In this document: piece by piece, positions 42,912-51,550 of the stretch | Numbering within the stretch: the stretch's first letter is position 1 | Layout: the number at the start of each line of letters is the position of its first letter | NCBI GenBank assembly: GCA_045650505.1 | Contig: JAZRRE010000031.1 | Location: forward strand, 1 to 64,000 | From: RGIG1681 sp045650505 | GTDB lineage: Bacteria > Bacillota > Clostridia > Christensenellales > UBA1242 | DNA length: 64,000 bases | Direction of reading: 5' to 3' | The notes under the pieces: generated by a model | The model's input: the letters and a program-made list of their open reading frames with translations, nothing else | The model's database searches: none | Told to the model about the DNA's origin: nothing | Translations under genes and position numbers: made by a program

Positions 42912-43529
42912 ATGAAAAATGTAGCTGATTATTATAACAAGACCGCAACAGGCTGGTCTGATGAATGGCTTAAAGAAAAGAAACAAAGTGCAATACTTGA
43001 AAAATTCCATAATTGCTTTTCACAAGTGGGTTCTTCTCATCCAAGACTTTTAGACCTTGGTTGTGGTGCTGGTTATGATTCAAAAATTATGAGCAAACTC
43101 GGTGCAAGAGTAACCGGTATTGATATCAGTGAAAAACTTATTGATATTGCAAAAAAATCTGTTCCTTCTTGCAAATTTTATGTTGGCGACATCAACGCAC
43201 CAATGACAAAGCTTGGTAAATTTGATGGCGTTGTTTGTCTTGCAACAATTATTCACGTTGACATCACAAGAATGAAAACTGTTATGCAAAATATTGCTGA
43301 TGTTTTGAAAAAAGGTGGCCTTGCGCTCATTTCTTGTTGCGATGGTGTTGGCAAAAACTATCAAAAGAGCTATGTTTATCTTGATGGCACTTATTATGAT
43401 AAGAGTGTTAACGATTATAGTGCTTCAGAACTTTGTGCATTTGCTTATCCAAAATTAAAACTTGTTGACACTTGGAAGTTTGAAGATTTTGCTGATGGCT
43501 GGCGTTATTACGTGTTTATGAAACAATAG
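42912..43529 (+). CDS. Class I SAM-dependent methyltransferase
   Basis: Rossmann-fold methyltransferase of 205 residues. Motif I is LLDLGCGAGYDSKIMSKLG (about 41-59), with VTGIDISEKLIDIAKK as the second strand and acidic end, FDGVVCLATIIHVD as motif IV and LKKGGLALISCCDG as the post-IV strand. The layout is like methyltransferases acting on small molecules or ubiquinone-type substrates. The substrate is unknown. The ribosome binding site is GTGAGGG. The next gene follows after 11 bases, so it heads a group of three genes ending at 45052. Confidence 0.88.
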   Translation: MKNVADYYNKTATGWSDEWLKEKKQSAILEKFHNCFSQVGSSHPRLLDLGCGAGYDSKIMSKLGARVTGIDISEKLIDIAKKSVPSCKFYVGDINAPMTKLGKFDGVVCLATIIHVDITRMKTVMQNIADVLKKGGLALISCCDGVGKNYQKSYVYLDGTYYDKSVNDYSASELCAFAYPKLKLVDTWKFEDFADGWRYYVFMKQ

Positions 43530-43540
43530 GGGAGATTGTT

Positions 43541-44398
43541 ATGGATAAATTGCAAGAATTAAAAAAACAACTTGTTGAACAAGGTAAAAACAAAGCTTTT
43601 GGTGAAATGAATGGAATGCTTTCTATGATTCCAGAAATAAGAGAAACTATAGCAAAATTAAAAAAATTAGAAAAAGAATTTTTAAGTGATTATTCAGGAA
43701 AAAGAATTTATTTCGCACCAAAATCACCAACAACAAAAGAATACGCTGAAACAAAAAAAGAGTTCTTTGAACAAATTATGAGATTCAGAGAAACTTATTT
43801 AGAAGTTAGTGAAGTTCTTCGTTCAACCAGCAGAGTGCATAATACGGGCATTGTAACATTGAATGAAGGTTTAAGTGGTTCAAGTCTTTATGGTTTTGCT
43901 AGAGATTTCCAAGAATTAAATTCACATTCTGCTGCTTCAAAATTTGAAGAAGCAATGAAACATTTTTTTGAAAGTGAATTTGAAACAGGCAAACACGGAA
44001 AAGTTAAACTTATTGACCAAAGTGGAAAATTTGACCAAAGAATTGTTGAAGAAGTTGAGAATGCAAAAGGTTTGCAACTCTCATTTTTAGGATATCCTGC
44101 TTATGACATTCTTGATGAAGATGAATGGGAAAGTGTGGTTCAAGAAGTTAAAGATTCAAAAGCAAGAATCACTAAAAAAATAAGCATAGATAGAGAAAAA
44201 GGTTATTCAACCAATGGCAGAGAAAAAACTCTTAAAATGTTAAATGATATTGAATCAAAGATTGAACAAATTGAATCTATGGAATTAAATAACTCATCAG
44301 CACCAAAAGCAAAAGCTGGAGACAGTCTTTCATTTATCACTGAAAATAAAGGAAAGTCTGCTGGAAAAGGTATGAGTGTAAGACAAAAAGGTAATTAA
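43541..44398 (+). CDS. Coiled-coil hypothetical protein (285 aa)
   Basis: Not recognised. The N-terminal about 100 residues are strongly helical with heptad-like spacing (MDKLQELKKQLVEQGKNKAF, IPEIRETIAKLKKLEKEFLSDY). A middle region has VVQEVKDSKARITKKISIDREKG, and the C-terminus is Lys/Ser-rich and likely disordered (KAKAGDSLSFITENKGKSAGKG). It has no membrane segment. The ribosome binding site is GGGGAGATT. It is cotranscribed with the methyltransferase upstream and followed after 18 bases by another unknown gene. Confidence 0.72.
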   Translation: MDKLQELKKQLVEQGKNKAFGEMNGMLSMIPEIRETIAKLKKLEKEFLSDYSGKRIYFAPKSPTTKEYAETKKEFFEQIMRFRETYLEVSEVLRSTSRVHNTGIVTLNEGLSGSSLYGFARDFQELNSHSAASKFEEAMKHFFESEFETGKHGKVKLIDQSGKFDQRIVEEVENAKGLQLSFLGYPAYDILDEDEWESVVQEVKDSKARITKKISIDREKGYSTNGREKTLKMLNDIESKIEQIESMELNNSSAPKAKAGDSLSFITENKGKSAGKGMSVRQKGN

Positions 44399-44416
44399 AA
44401 TTGGGCTTAAAATGTT

Positions 44417-45052
44417 ATGGTATTTGAAAAAGAATTTAAACATTATGGTTTTGAAAGTGTAGTTGCTTATTCAGGCACTGACATCACTGAAGAAATGATG
44501 AATGAAAGTTTTAAAGTAAGTGATGACTTTTTTCATGAAGAATATCAAATTAATGAATCTAAAATCAAAGACATTGTTAAAAATGTGGGACAAATATGCT
44601 TTATCATTAAAGACGAAGCTGTTAACAAGGTTATTGGTTATAGTTTTTGGATTCCAATCAAAGAACAAGTTTTTGTTGAGTTTATAAAAGCAAACGAAAT
44701 GCTTATGTTTATTGAAGAAGAGCATTGTTCAAAATTTAATGAACCGGTTGTGAATTTGTTTCAAGCTGGTGAAGCTTTTGTTGGTGGCTATGATATTGAT
44801 TTGCTTCATAAAGCACTTGAAGACATCATTCAACAAAAGATTTTAGTGCTTGCTAAAAAAGGTGTTAAAATTGGATATGTTGCAATTGAAGCTGTTTGTG
44901 AGTATGATGAAAAATATCTTGCTAAACTTCTTGGTTTAACTAAAGGTGTTAAAAAAGCAAAATCAATTTTCTATTGCGACAAATATTCACCAGAAAAAAC
45001 TTTTTCAAGGTCAATGTATGCTGAATATTTAAAGGAATATTACAAAAATTAG
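44417..45052 (+). CDS. Hypothetical protein (211 aa), weakly GNAT-like
   Basis: Weak resemblance to an acetyltransferase-like fold: VVAYSGTDITEEMMNESFKVSDDFF, then NVGQICFIIKDEAVNKVIGYSFWIPI, a strand pair before a helix-rich centre, VNLFQAGEAFVG, and VKIGYVAIEAVCEYDEKYLAKLLG near the end. I see no acetyl-CoA phosphate loop, so the fold call is tentative. Its Shine-Dalgarno is poor (only GGG nearby), and another ATG lies five bases upstream in a different frame. It depends on readthrough from the coiled-coil gene. It ends at a good terminator. Confidence 0.65.
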   Translation: MVFEKEFKHYGFESVVAYSGTDITEEMMNESFKVSDDFFHEEYQINESKIKDIVKNVGQICFIIKDEAVNKVIGYSFWIPIKEQVFVEFIKANEMLMFIEEEHCSKFNEPVVNLFQAGEAFVGGYDIDLLHKALEDIIQQKILVLAKKGVKIGYVAIEAVCEYDEKYLAKLLGLTKGVKKAKSIFYCDKYSPEKTFSRSMYAEYLKEYYKN

Positions 45053-45069
45053 AAATAAAAAAATTATTC

Positions 45070-45096
45070 AAAAAGCCGAAAATTTCGGCTTTTTTT
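45070..45096 (+). terminator. Terminator after the gene at 44417
   Basis: Stem AAAGCCGAAA (45072-45081) / TTTCGGCTTT (45083-45092) with T's. Confidence 0.87.
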
Positions 45097-45122
45097 GTTG
45101 CAGTCAAAATTTTGATAAAGTA

Positions 45123-45151
45123 TTGACATTTGACTAAAAAATGGTTATAAT
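45123..45151 (+). promoter_or_regulatory. Consensus promoter of the paralogous pair
   Basis: TTGACA (45123-45128), exactly 17 bases, TATAAT (45146-45151), followed by GGGAGAG before the ATG at 45203. Confidence 0.88.
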
Positions 45152-45202
45152 ATTATTACTAGATTATGAGGGCTTGAAGCAGATAAAGGGAGAGTGATTT
45201 TT

Positions 45203-45910
45203 ATGGCAGATAAAGGGAGTTATGCTACCGATTCACTTGAAAATTTAAACGATTTGCAAATTAGAGCAAAATTTTTCGAAAGTAAAACCAGAAAAGGTTT
45301 TATGAGTGAAAGAGATGTTGAAAGAGAAATGGAAGATTTAAGACTTTCTTGTCTTGAAACCTCTGGCTTTATGTATGATTACACAGGCGATGAGTTTTCA
45401 GGGCAAATGGTTGAAAAATTCAGAAAGCCATTCTCATTCAACCCAAAAGAAGTTGCACTTGTTTTAAAAGATATTGTTTGCGATATCACAGAGCTTTATT
45501 CAAGGGCATTTAAACTTATGCTTGAAAATATGTCACACGCACATATTGTTAAGGTTGAAACCACTTATGAAAATAACATTTTTGAAAAAAAATGGAGAAG
45601 TGAACAAAAAGCCTTTGAAAAACAAGAAAGAAGGGAAAGAAAAGAAAGAAAAATTAGAGAAAAAGACAGTTCATTTGTTGACCTTTCACAAGACAGGGTT
45701 AAACCTAGAAAGGCAAGAAGGGGTGAATCAAGTTTTGAAACCCCATCATATAGAGCGGAAAGACCATCAAGAACAAGAAGATTTAGCGCTCCATCAAGTG
45801 TTGTGTTTGTTAGAAATAAAGAATTTAAACCAGCCAGAGCGTTCAGACCAAGCTTCCGCAGAACAAAAAGCAGTGAATCAAGTTTTGATGCACCTTGTAT
45901 GGCGATGTAA
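45203..45910 (+). CDS. Hypothetical protein, N-terminal domain shared with next gene, Arg/Ser-rich tail
   Basis: 235 residues. About 1-118 form a helical domain (LNDLQIRAKFFESKTRKGFMSERDVEREMEDLR..., FSFNPKEVALVLKDIVCDITELYSRAFKLMLENMSHAH) clearly related to the first 115 residues of the next protein. About 130-235 are a very basic, low-complexity tail rich in Arg, Lys, Ser and Phe (QERRERKERKIREKDSS, ERPSRTRRFSAPSS). I start at 45203 because GGGAGAG is well placed; a GTG three codons upstream lies within that site. Function is unknown; the tail suggests nucleic-acid or polyanion binding. It is first of two genes under a consensus promoter. Confidence 0.78.
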   Translation: MADKGSYATDSLENLNDLQIRAKFFESKTRKGFMSERDVEREMEDLRLSCLETSGFMYDYTGDEFSGQMVEKFRKPFSFNPKEVALVLKDIVCDITELYSRAFKLMLENMSHAHIVKVETTYENNIFEKKWRSEQKAFEKQERRERKERKIREKDSSFVDLSQDRVKPRKARRGESSFETPSYRAERPSRTRRFSAPSSVVFVRNKEFKPARAFRPSFRRTKSSESSFDAPCMAM

Positions 45911-45935
45911 AACTTGATAAGCAAAGGAGGATTTT

Positions 45936-46694
45936 ATGAGAGAACAAGAAGTTAATTCAAGAGTTGCACTTGCTGAATTTAATGATATTATGATTAGAGT
46001 GAGAACCCTTGACAGCAGATATAGAAAAGACTGCATAACCGATGAAGAAATGGCTCATCAAATTCAAGACCTTCGCCAAGTTTTTATTGAAAAATCAAAA
46101 GAAATGACTTCAATCTTTAAAAATCCATTTTTCAAAGATGGTGTTGTGCCAAACTTGGTTGCAAAATATAAGAAAAAATTTGAATATAAACCAGAAGAAG
46201 TTTTTGTGTGTTTAGACCAACTTTATGCCGACCTTGCAGAACTTTATCAAAAGTCTTGCCAAATGTTTTTAGATGAATGGTCACACCTAAATGATGATGA
46301 GGCAAATAAAAAAATAAAAGCACAACTTGAAACACTTGATAAAGTGATAGCGACTCTTGAACAAAGACAAAAGAATTATAAAATGAAACAGGTTGAACAA
46401 GAAGAAAAAGCTGAAAAAGCTCAAAAGGCTGAACAAAAAAGACAAGAGCAAGCTAAAAAAGCAAAAGAAGAACAACCTGAAGAAGAAAAGAAACCAAAAG
46501 GCAAAAAAGCAAAAGATGCAAAAAAGATTAAAGGTGTAATTTTAAAACCAGCTCCAAGAGGTGGCTCAAAAATCTATTATGTGAAAAACTCTGAAACCAG
46601 AGAAAAAGAAGCTGCCGCACAAAGAAATGTGCAAAGAGCAATGTCAAAACCTGCACATCAGCCAGCACTTGCTCCAAGACAAATGTCAAGATAA
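45936..46694 (+). CDS. Hypothetical protein, paralogue of preceding gene with Lys-rich tail
   Basis: 252 residues. The N-terminal about 115 residues match the preceding protein in order and spacing (FNDIMIRVRTLDSRYRKDCITDEEMAHQIQDLR, FEYKPEEVFVCLDQLYADLAELYQKSCQMFLDEWSH). A Lys/Glu/Gln-rich coiled coil follows (about 120-190, with EQRQKNYKMKQVEQEEKAEKAQKAEQ), then a basic tail (KKPKGKKAKDAKKIKG, MSKPAHQPALAPRQMSR). It begins 25 bases after the preceding gene behind AAAGGAGG, in the same operon. No known family; it looks like a tandem duplication with diverged tails. Confidence 0.78.
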   Translation: MREQEVNSRVALAEFNDIMIRVRTLDSRYRKDCITDEEMAHQIQDLRQVFIEKSKEMTSIFKNPFFKDGVVPNLVAKYKKKFEYKPEEVFVCLDQLYADLAELYQKSCQMFLDEWSHLNDDEANKKIKAQLETLDKVIATLEQRQKNYKMKQVEQEEKAEKAQKAEQKRQEQAKKAKEEQPEEEKKPKGKKAKDAKKIKGVILKPAPRGGSKIYYVKNSETREKEAAAQRNVQRAMSKPAHQPALAPRQMSR

Positions 46695-46697
46695 ATA

Positions 46698-46728
46698 AAA
46701 ACAAGCAGAAATCTGCTTGTTTTTTTGC
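46698..46728 (+). terminator. Terminator of the paralogous-pair operon
   Basis: Stem ACAAGCAGA (46700-46708) / TCTGCTTGT (46712-46720) plus a T-run. Confidence 0.87.
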
Positions 46729-46818
46729 TTGCTAAAATTTGAAATAATCAAAAGTAGTTTAAGTTGTAACAAAATCTAGTGCATTAAAATTTATTTTAAA
46801 CAATTTCGCAAAAACTTA

Positions 46819-46847
46819 TTGACTTATAACCGTTTTTGATATAGAAT
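46819..46847 (+). promoter_or_regulatory. Promoter of the str operon
   Basis: TTGACT (46819-46824), 17-base spacer, TAGAAT (46842-46847). Confidence 0.72.
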
Positions 46848-46850
46848 GAT

Positions 46851-46890
46851 AGGGCATATTATGGTATGTTTGACCATTATGCCCTTTTTT
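46851..46890 (+). terminator. Terminator-like attenuator at the start of the str operon leader
   Basis: AGGGCATA (46851-46858) pairs with TATGCCCT (46778+100 = 46878-46885) and ATGGT (46861-46865) with ACCAT (46873-46877), two bases bulged, then a T-run. It begins at the expected transcription start of the promoter above, so it should act on the operon's own transcript. The leader then runs unstructured to GGAGG at about 46972. Confidence 0.75.
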
Positions 46891-46984
46891 ATGCCTACGG
46901 TGGGGCGTGAAACAGGGAAAATGTTCAAGAATTTCCTCGTCGGGTTTAGAGAAAATTCGCCAAATTTACACAGGAGGTAAAACT

Positions 46985-47362
46985 ATGCCAACCATTAACC
47001 AAATTATCCGTCATGGTAAAGGTAGAGAAGCACAAGCAAGCAAGGCAAAATGCCCAGCACTTGAACAATGTCCACAAAAACGTGGCGTTTGCTTAAACGT
47101 TACAACCACTTCTCCAAAGAAGCCTAACTCTGCTATGCGTAAAATCGCAAGAGTTCGTCTTTCAAACAGAATGGAAGGAACTGTTTATATTCCAGGTGAA
47201 GGACACAACTTGCAAGAGCACTCTGTTGTTCTCATTCGTGGTGGCCGTGTTAAAGACTTACCGGGTGTTCGTTATCACATCATCCGTGGCGTTCTTGACA
47301 CAGCAGGTGTACAAAACCGTAAACAAGCTAGAAGTAAATACGGTGCTAAAAGAGGTAAGTAA
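46985..47362 (+). CDS. rpsL: 30S ribosomal protein S12
   Basis: S12 of the decoding centre, 125 residues. It opens MPTINQIIRHGKGR, has the TTSPKKPNSAMRK loop with the Lys that streptomycin-resistance mutations change still in place, and RVKDLPGVRYHIIRG, the second resistance loop, also wild-type. It ends KYGAKRGK. I start at 46985 behind ACAGGAGG; a longer reading frame exists upstream but encodes no S12-like sequence. It is first of rpsL-rpsG-fusA-tuf. Confidence 0.97.
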   Translation: MPTINQIIRHGKGREAQASKAKCPALEQCPQKRGVCLNVTTTSPKKPNSAMRKIARVRLSNRMEGTVYIPGEGHNLQEHSVVLIRGGRVKDLPGVRYHIIRGVLDTAGVQNRKQARSKYGAKRGK

Positions 47363-47414
47363 TCTCTTTTGAATTGAAATTTAAACTTTTACAAATAATA
47401 TAGGAGGAAATTTT

Positions 47415-47885
47415 ATGTCAAGAAGAAATAGAGCTGAAGTTCGTGAAGTTGTTGCTGACCCAAAATATGGTTCAAAAGTTGTTACTAAAGTTATCAACCA
47501 AGTAATGCTTGACGGCAAAAAATCTGTTGCTCAAAAAGTTGTTTATGATGCAATGGAAAAAGCAGCTGCTAAACTTAACGCAGACGCACTTGATGTTTTC
47601 AATCAAGCACTTGAAAACATTAAACCTGTTCTTGAAGTTAAAGCTCGTAGAGTTGGTGGTTCTACATACCAAGTTCCAATGGAAATCAGAGCTGAAAGAA
47701 GACAAACTCTTGCAATTCGTTGGTTAGTTCTTTATGCTCGTCAAAGAAGTGAAAGAACAATGGCACAAAAGCTTGCAGGTGAATTTGTAGATGCTTACAA
47801 CAATGCTGGTGGCGCATTCAAGAAGAAAGAAGATGTTCATAGAATGGCTGAAGCTAACAAAGCATTTGCTTCTTATCGTTGGTAA
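47415..47885 (+). CDS. rpsG: 30S ribosomal protein S7
   Basis: S7 nucleates the head of the small subunit. It has 156 residues: SRRNRAEVREVVADPKYGSKVVTKVINQVMLDGKKSVAQKVVYDAM at the start, VKARRVGGSTYQVPMEIRAERRQTLAIRWL as the diagnostic core, and KEDVHRMAEANKAFASYRW as its end. The ribosome binding site is TAGGAGG. It lies 52 bases after rpsL in the str operon. Confidence 0.97.
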   Translation: MSRRNRAEVREVVADPKYGSKVVTKVINQVMLDGKKSVAQKVVYDAMEKAAAKLNADALDVFNQALENIKPVLEVKARRVGGSTYQVPMEIRAERRQTLAIRWLVLYARQRSERTMAQKLAGEFVDAYNNAGGAFKKKEDVHRMAEANKAFASYRW

Positions 47886-47971
47886 TAAATTGGAAAAGTT
47901 ATTGTGCTTTTCCCATTTATTAAAAACAGACAAAATGCTGATAATTACTTAAAAAATTAGCATTAAAATAT

Positions 47972-48000
47972 TTGATAAATTTTATCAAATTTAGTATAAT
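47972..48000 (+). promoter_or_regulatory. Internal promoter before fusA
   Basis: TTGATA (47972-47977), 17-base spacer, TATAAT (47995-48000). The transcript would start near a short hairpin, ATTGTGC/GCACAAT (about 48010-48027), so fusA-tuf may also be transcribed separately. Confidence 0.7.
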
Positions 48001-48057
48001 TAAAATGTAATTGTGCAAGTGCACAATTTTGAAACTTTTATAGGAGAAATTAAACTT

Positions 48058-50133
48058 ATGCCTAGAGATTATGCTATGAATAAGATTCGTAACATTGGTA
48101 TTATGGCTCACATCGATGCTGGTAAAACCACAACATCTGAAAGAATCTTATTCTATACAGGAAAAACTCACAAAATCGGTGAAGTTCATGATGGCGGCGC
48201 TACCATGGACTGGATGGCACAAGAACAAGAAAGAGGTATCACAATCACTTCTGCTGCAACAACTTGTATCTGGAAAGACCATAAGATTAATCTTATCGAC
48301 ACCCCAGGACACGTTGACTTCACAATGGAAGTTGAACGTTCACTTCGTGTACTTGATGGTGCTGTTGAAGTATTCACTGCAAAAGAAGGCGTTCAAGCTC
48401 AATCTATCAAAGTTTGGAACCAAGCTAACAAGTACGGCGTTCCAAGAATCGCTTATGTAAATAAGATGGACACTCTTGGTGCTGACTTCTTCTTCGCTGT
48501 TGACCAAATGAGAGAAATGCTTGGTGCTAACGCTATTCCAATCGAACTTCCTATCGGTAAGGAAGATACATTTGAAGGTGTTATTGACCTCGTTCAAATG
48601 CACGCTATTTATTATAGAGATGATGAAGGTAAGGTTTTCGATATCGTTGAAATCCCTGCTGACATGAAAGCTCAAGCTGAAGAATATCATCAAAAACTTG
48701 TTGAAGCTGTTGCTGAATCAGATGACGCTTTACTTGAAAAATTCTTCGGTGGTGAAGAACTCACTGTTGATGAAATTAGAAAAGGTATTAGAACTCAAAC
48801 TATTGCTCTTAAAATGCTTCCTGTTCTTTGTGGTTCATCATATAAGAACAAAGGTATTCAAGAACTTTTAGACGCAGTTATTTATTACCTTCCATGCCCA
48901 ACTGATATCCCACCAATGCCTGGTAAGGATATGGATGGCAACCCAATCGAATGTGTAGCTGAAGACAAAGCACCACTTGCTGGTCTTGCATTCAAAATTG
49001 CTACTGACCAATTCGGTAGACTCACATTCTATAGAATTTATTCTGGTTGCATTAAGTCTGGTTCTTATGTTCTTAACACCACAACAGGTGACAAAGAAAG
49101 AATCTCAAGACTTTTAAGAATGCACTCAAATTCTAGACAAGAAATCCAAGAAGCTTATGCTGGTGACATCGTTGCTATCATCGGTCTTAAAGATACATCA
49201 ACAGGTGACACACTTTGTGATGAATCTAAACCAGTTATGCTTGAAAATATGGATTATCCAGACCCAGTTATTTCTATGGCTATCGAGCCAAAAACAAAGG
49301 GTGACCAAGAAAAAATGACAAATGCACTCTTAAAGCTTGCTGGCGAAGACCCAAGCTTTAGATTCCATACAAACAGAGAAACAGGACAAACTGTTATCGC
49401 TGGTATGGGTGAACTTGACTTGAATATCATGGTTGACCGTATGAAGAGAGAATATAACGTTGAAGCTAACGTTGGTGCTCCTCAAGTTGCTTACAAAGAA
49501 ACACTTCGTGGTTCTATTGAAGCTACTGGTAAATACATCAAACAATCAGGTGGTAAAGGTCAATATGGTCACTGCGTTGTTAAATTCGAAGGCCTTGAGC
49601 CAGGCGAAGGATACAAATTCGTTGACGCAACCGTTGGTGGTTCTATTCCAAAAGAATATATCCCAGCTGTTGACAAAGGTATTAAAGAAGCTGCTCAAGC
49701 AGGTGTTCTTGCAGGCTACCCAACAGTAGACTTCAAAGCAACTGTTATCGACGGTTCTTACCACGAAGTTGACTCTTCTGAAGCTGCTTTCATGATTGCT
49801 GGTTCAATGGCATTCAAAGAAGCATTCAAAAAAGGTAATTCAGTAATTCTTGAACCTATCATGAAGGTAGAAGTTCAAGTTCCAGATAAATATCTTGGTG
49901 ACGTTCTTGGTGACTTATCACGTAGACGTGGTAACGTTATTGGAACAACACTTAAAAATGGAAACCAAACTGTTGATGCAGAAGTTCCTCTTGCAGAAAT
50001 GTCTGGATACGTTACTGATTTGAGATCTATCACACAAGGTCGTGGTGACTCATCAATGGAACCATGCAAATATGCAGAAGTTCCAAGAAACATCGCTGAA
50101 AAAATCATCGGCGAAAGAGCTAAAAAAGACTAA
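48058..50133 (+). CDS. fusA: Elongation factor G
   Basis: Translocase GTPase, 691 residues, standard for EF-G. The P-loop is AHIDAGKTT near residue 18, ERGITITSAAT is switch I, DTPGHVDFT is the G3 motif and NKMDTLGAD the G4. Domain IV has GGKGQYGHCVVKFEG, and EVQVPDKYLGDVLGDLSRRRGNV opens domain V, both canonical. I start at 48058 behind TAGGAGAAA; the frame extends 15 codons upstream, but those residues are not EF-G. It lies 172 bases after rpsG and has its own promoter. Confidence 0.97.
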   Translation: MPRDYAMNKIRNIGIMAHIDAGKTTTSERILFYTGKTHKIGEVHDGGATMDWMAQEQERGITITSAATTCIWKDHKINLIDTPGHVDFTMEVERSLRVLDGAVEVFTAKEGVQAQSIKVWNQANKYGVPRIAYVNKMDTLGADFFFAVDQMREMLGANAIPIELPIGKEDTFEGVIDLVQMHAIYYRDDEGKVFDIVEIPADMKAQAEEYHQKLVEAVAESDDALLEKFFGGEELTVDEIRKGIRTQTIALKMLPVLCGSSYKNKGIQELLDAVIYYLPCPTDIPPMPGKDMDGNPIECVAEDKAPLAGLAFKIATDQFGRLTFYRIYSGCIKSGSYVLNTTTGDKERISRLLRMHSNSRQEIQEAYAGDIVAIIGLKDTSTGDTLCDESKPVMLENMDYPDPVISMAIEPKTKGDQEKMTNALLKLAGEDPSFRFHTNRETGQTVIAGMGELDLNIMVDRMKREYNVEANVGAPQVAYKETLRGSIEATGKYIKQSGGKGQYGHCVVKFEGLEPGEGYKFVDATVGGSIPKEYIPAVDKGIKEAAQAGVLAGYPTVDFKATVIDGSYHEVDSSEAAFMIAGSMAFKEAFKKGNSVILEPIMKVEVQVPDKYLGDVLGDLSRRRGNVIGTTLKNGNQTVDAEVPLAEMSGYVTDLRSITQGRGDSSMEPCKYAEVPRNIAEKIIGERAKKD

Positions 50134-50196
50134 TAGTCAGGTTTAGCAAATTAAATTATTAAAAAATAAAAATAATATAAAAAAGGAGATTATCAA

Positions 50197-51405
50197 ATGG
50201 CAAAAGCTAAATTTGAATCAAAAAAACCTCACGTTAACATTGGTACAGTAGGCCACGTTGACCACGGTAAAACAACACTCACAGCTGCAATCACAATGAA
50301 CCAAACACACAAATTTGGTGGCGACGCTAAAGATTACAGCCAAATCGACTCTGCTCCAGAAGAAAGAGCAAGAGGTATCACAATCAACACTGCACACGTT
50401 GAATATGAAACAGACAACAGACACTATGCACACGTTGACTGCCCAGGACACGCTGACTATGTTAAAAACATGATCACTGGTGCTGCTCAAATGGACGGTG
50501 CTATCCTCGTTTGTGCTGCTACAGACGGTGTTATGCCTCAAACTCGTGAACACATCCTTCTTGCTCGTCAAGTAGGCGTTCCAAAAATCGTAGTTTTCAT
50601 GAACAAAATCGACCAACTTGGTGGAGACATGGAACTTGCTGACCTTGTAGAAATGGAAATCAGAGAACTTCTTTCAAAATACGAATACGATGGTGACAAC
50701 ACTCCAATCGTTCGTGGTTCTGCTTTCCTTGCTCTTGAAGCTGCTAAAGCTGGCAACTATGATTCAGAAGATACAAAATGTATCCAAGAACTTATGGATG
50801 CTGTTGATAGCTGGATCCCAACTCCAGACCGTGCTACAGACCAACCATTCCTTATGCCTGTTGAAGACGTATTCACAATCACAGGTCGTGGTACAGTAGT
50901 TACTGGTAGAGTTGAAAGAGGTGTATTAAAGACTGGTGAAACAATCGAAATCGTTGGTCTTGAAGAAAAACCAAAATCATCAGTTGTTACAGGTATCGAA
51001 ATGTTCAGAAAAACTCTTGATGAAGCTATCGCTGGTTACAACGTTGGTGTTCTTTTAAGAGGTATCGACAGAACTGATGTTCAAAGAGGTCAAATCCTTG
51101 CTAAACCTGGCACAATTCAACCACACACTGAATTTGAAGCTCAAGTTTACGTATTAACAAAAGAAGAAGGTGGTCGTCACACTGCATTCTTCAACAACTA
51201 TCGTCCACAATTCTACTTCAGAACTACAGACGTTACAGGTTCTATCTCTCTTCCAGAAGGAACAGAAATGGTTATGCCTGGTGACCACACAAAGATGACA
51301 GTTCAACTTATCGCTCCAGTAGCTATCGAAGAAGGTCTTCGTTTCGCTATTCGTGAAGGTGGTAGAACAGTTGGTTCTGGTGTTGTTTCTAAAATCATTA
51401 AATAA
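50197..51405 (+). CDS. tuf: Elongation factor Tu
   Basis: GTPase that delivers aminoacyl-tRNA to the ribosome, 402 residues. G1 is GHVDHGKTTL, the switch I segment includes ARGITIN, G3 is DCPGHADY and G4 NKIDQLGG, followed by GSAFLALEAAK. Domain 2 begins FLMPVEDVFTITGRGTVVTGR, and domain 3 ends IREGGRTVGSGVVSKIIK. The N-terminal MAKAKFESKKPHVNIGTVGH is usual. The ribosome binding site is AAAAGGAG. It is the last gene of the str operon and is followed by two terminators with a shared internal loop. Confidence 0.97.
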   Translation: MAKAKFESKKPHVNIGTVGHVDHGKTTLTAAITMNQTHKFGGDAKDYSQIDSAPEERARGITINTAHVEYETDNRHYAHVDCPGHADYVKNMITGAAQMDGAILVCAATDGVMPQTREHILLARQVGVPKIVVFMNKIDQLGGDMELADLVEMEIRELLSKYEYDGDNTPIVRGSAFLALEAAKAGNYDSEDTKCIQELMDAVDSWIPTPDRATDQPFLMPVEDVFTITGRGTVVTGRVERGVLKTGETIEIVGLEEKPKSSVVTGIEMFRKTLDEAIAGYNVGVLLRGIDRTDVQRGQILAKPGTIQPHTEFEAQVYVLTKEEGGRHTAFFNNYRPQFYFRTTDVTGSISLPEGTEMVMPGDHTKMTVQLIAPVAIEEGLRFAIREGGRTVGSGVVSKIIK

Positions 51406-51415
51406 TTTTAGAATC

Positions 51416-51524
51416 TAAATTTAGGCACATTGCTGTGTCATACGAAAATAAAGATATGCAGTCATTTACGAAAGTAAACTCCTGCATATCTTTTTTTCTA
51501 TTCCTTGCACTGCACCTAAATTTA
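51416..51524 (+). other. Possible closing stem around the first tuf hairpin
   Basis: TAAATTTAGG (51416-51425) and CCTAAATTTA (51515-51524) are perfectly complementary over ten bases. Between them lie a CACA/TGTG mini-hairpin (51426-51437) and the first terminator hairpin, giving a branched fold if transcription reads through. Confidence 0.5.
51450..51497 (+). terminator. Terminator 1 after tuf, with GNRA-capped internal-loop motif
   Basis: Outer stem AAAGATATGCAG (51450-51461) / CTGCATATCTTT (51482-51493); 3x3 internal loop TCA (51462-51464) / CTC (51479-51481); inner stem TTTAC / GTAAA; GAAA tetraloop. A T-run follows. Confidence 0.85.
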
Positions 51525-51550
51525 AATCCTAAAATGGTTGCTTGTTAAAA

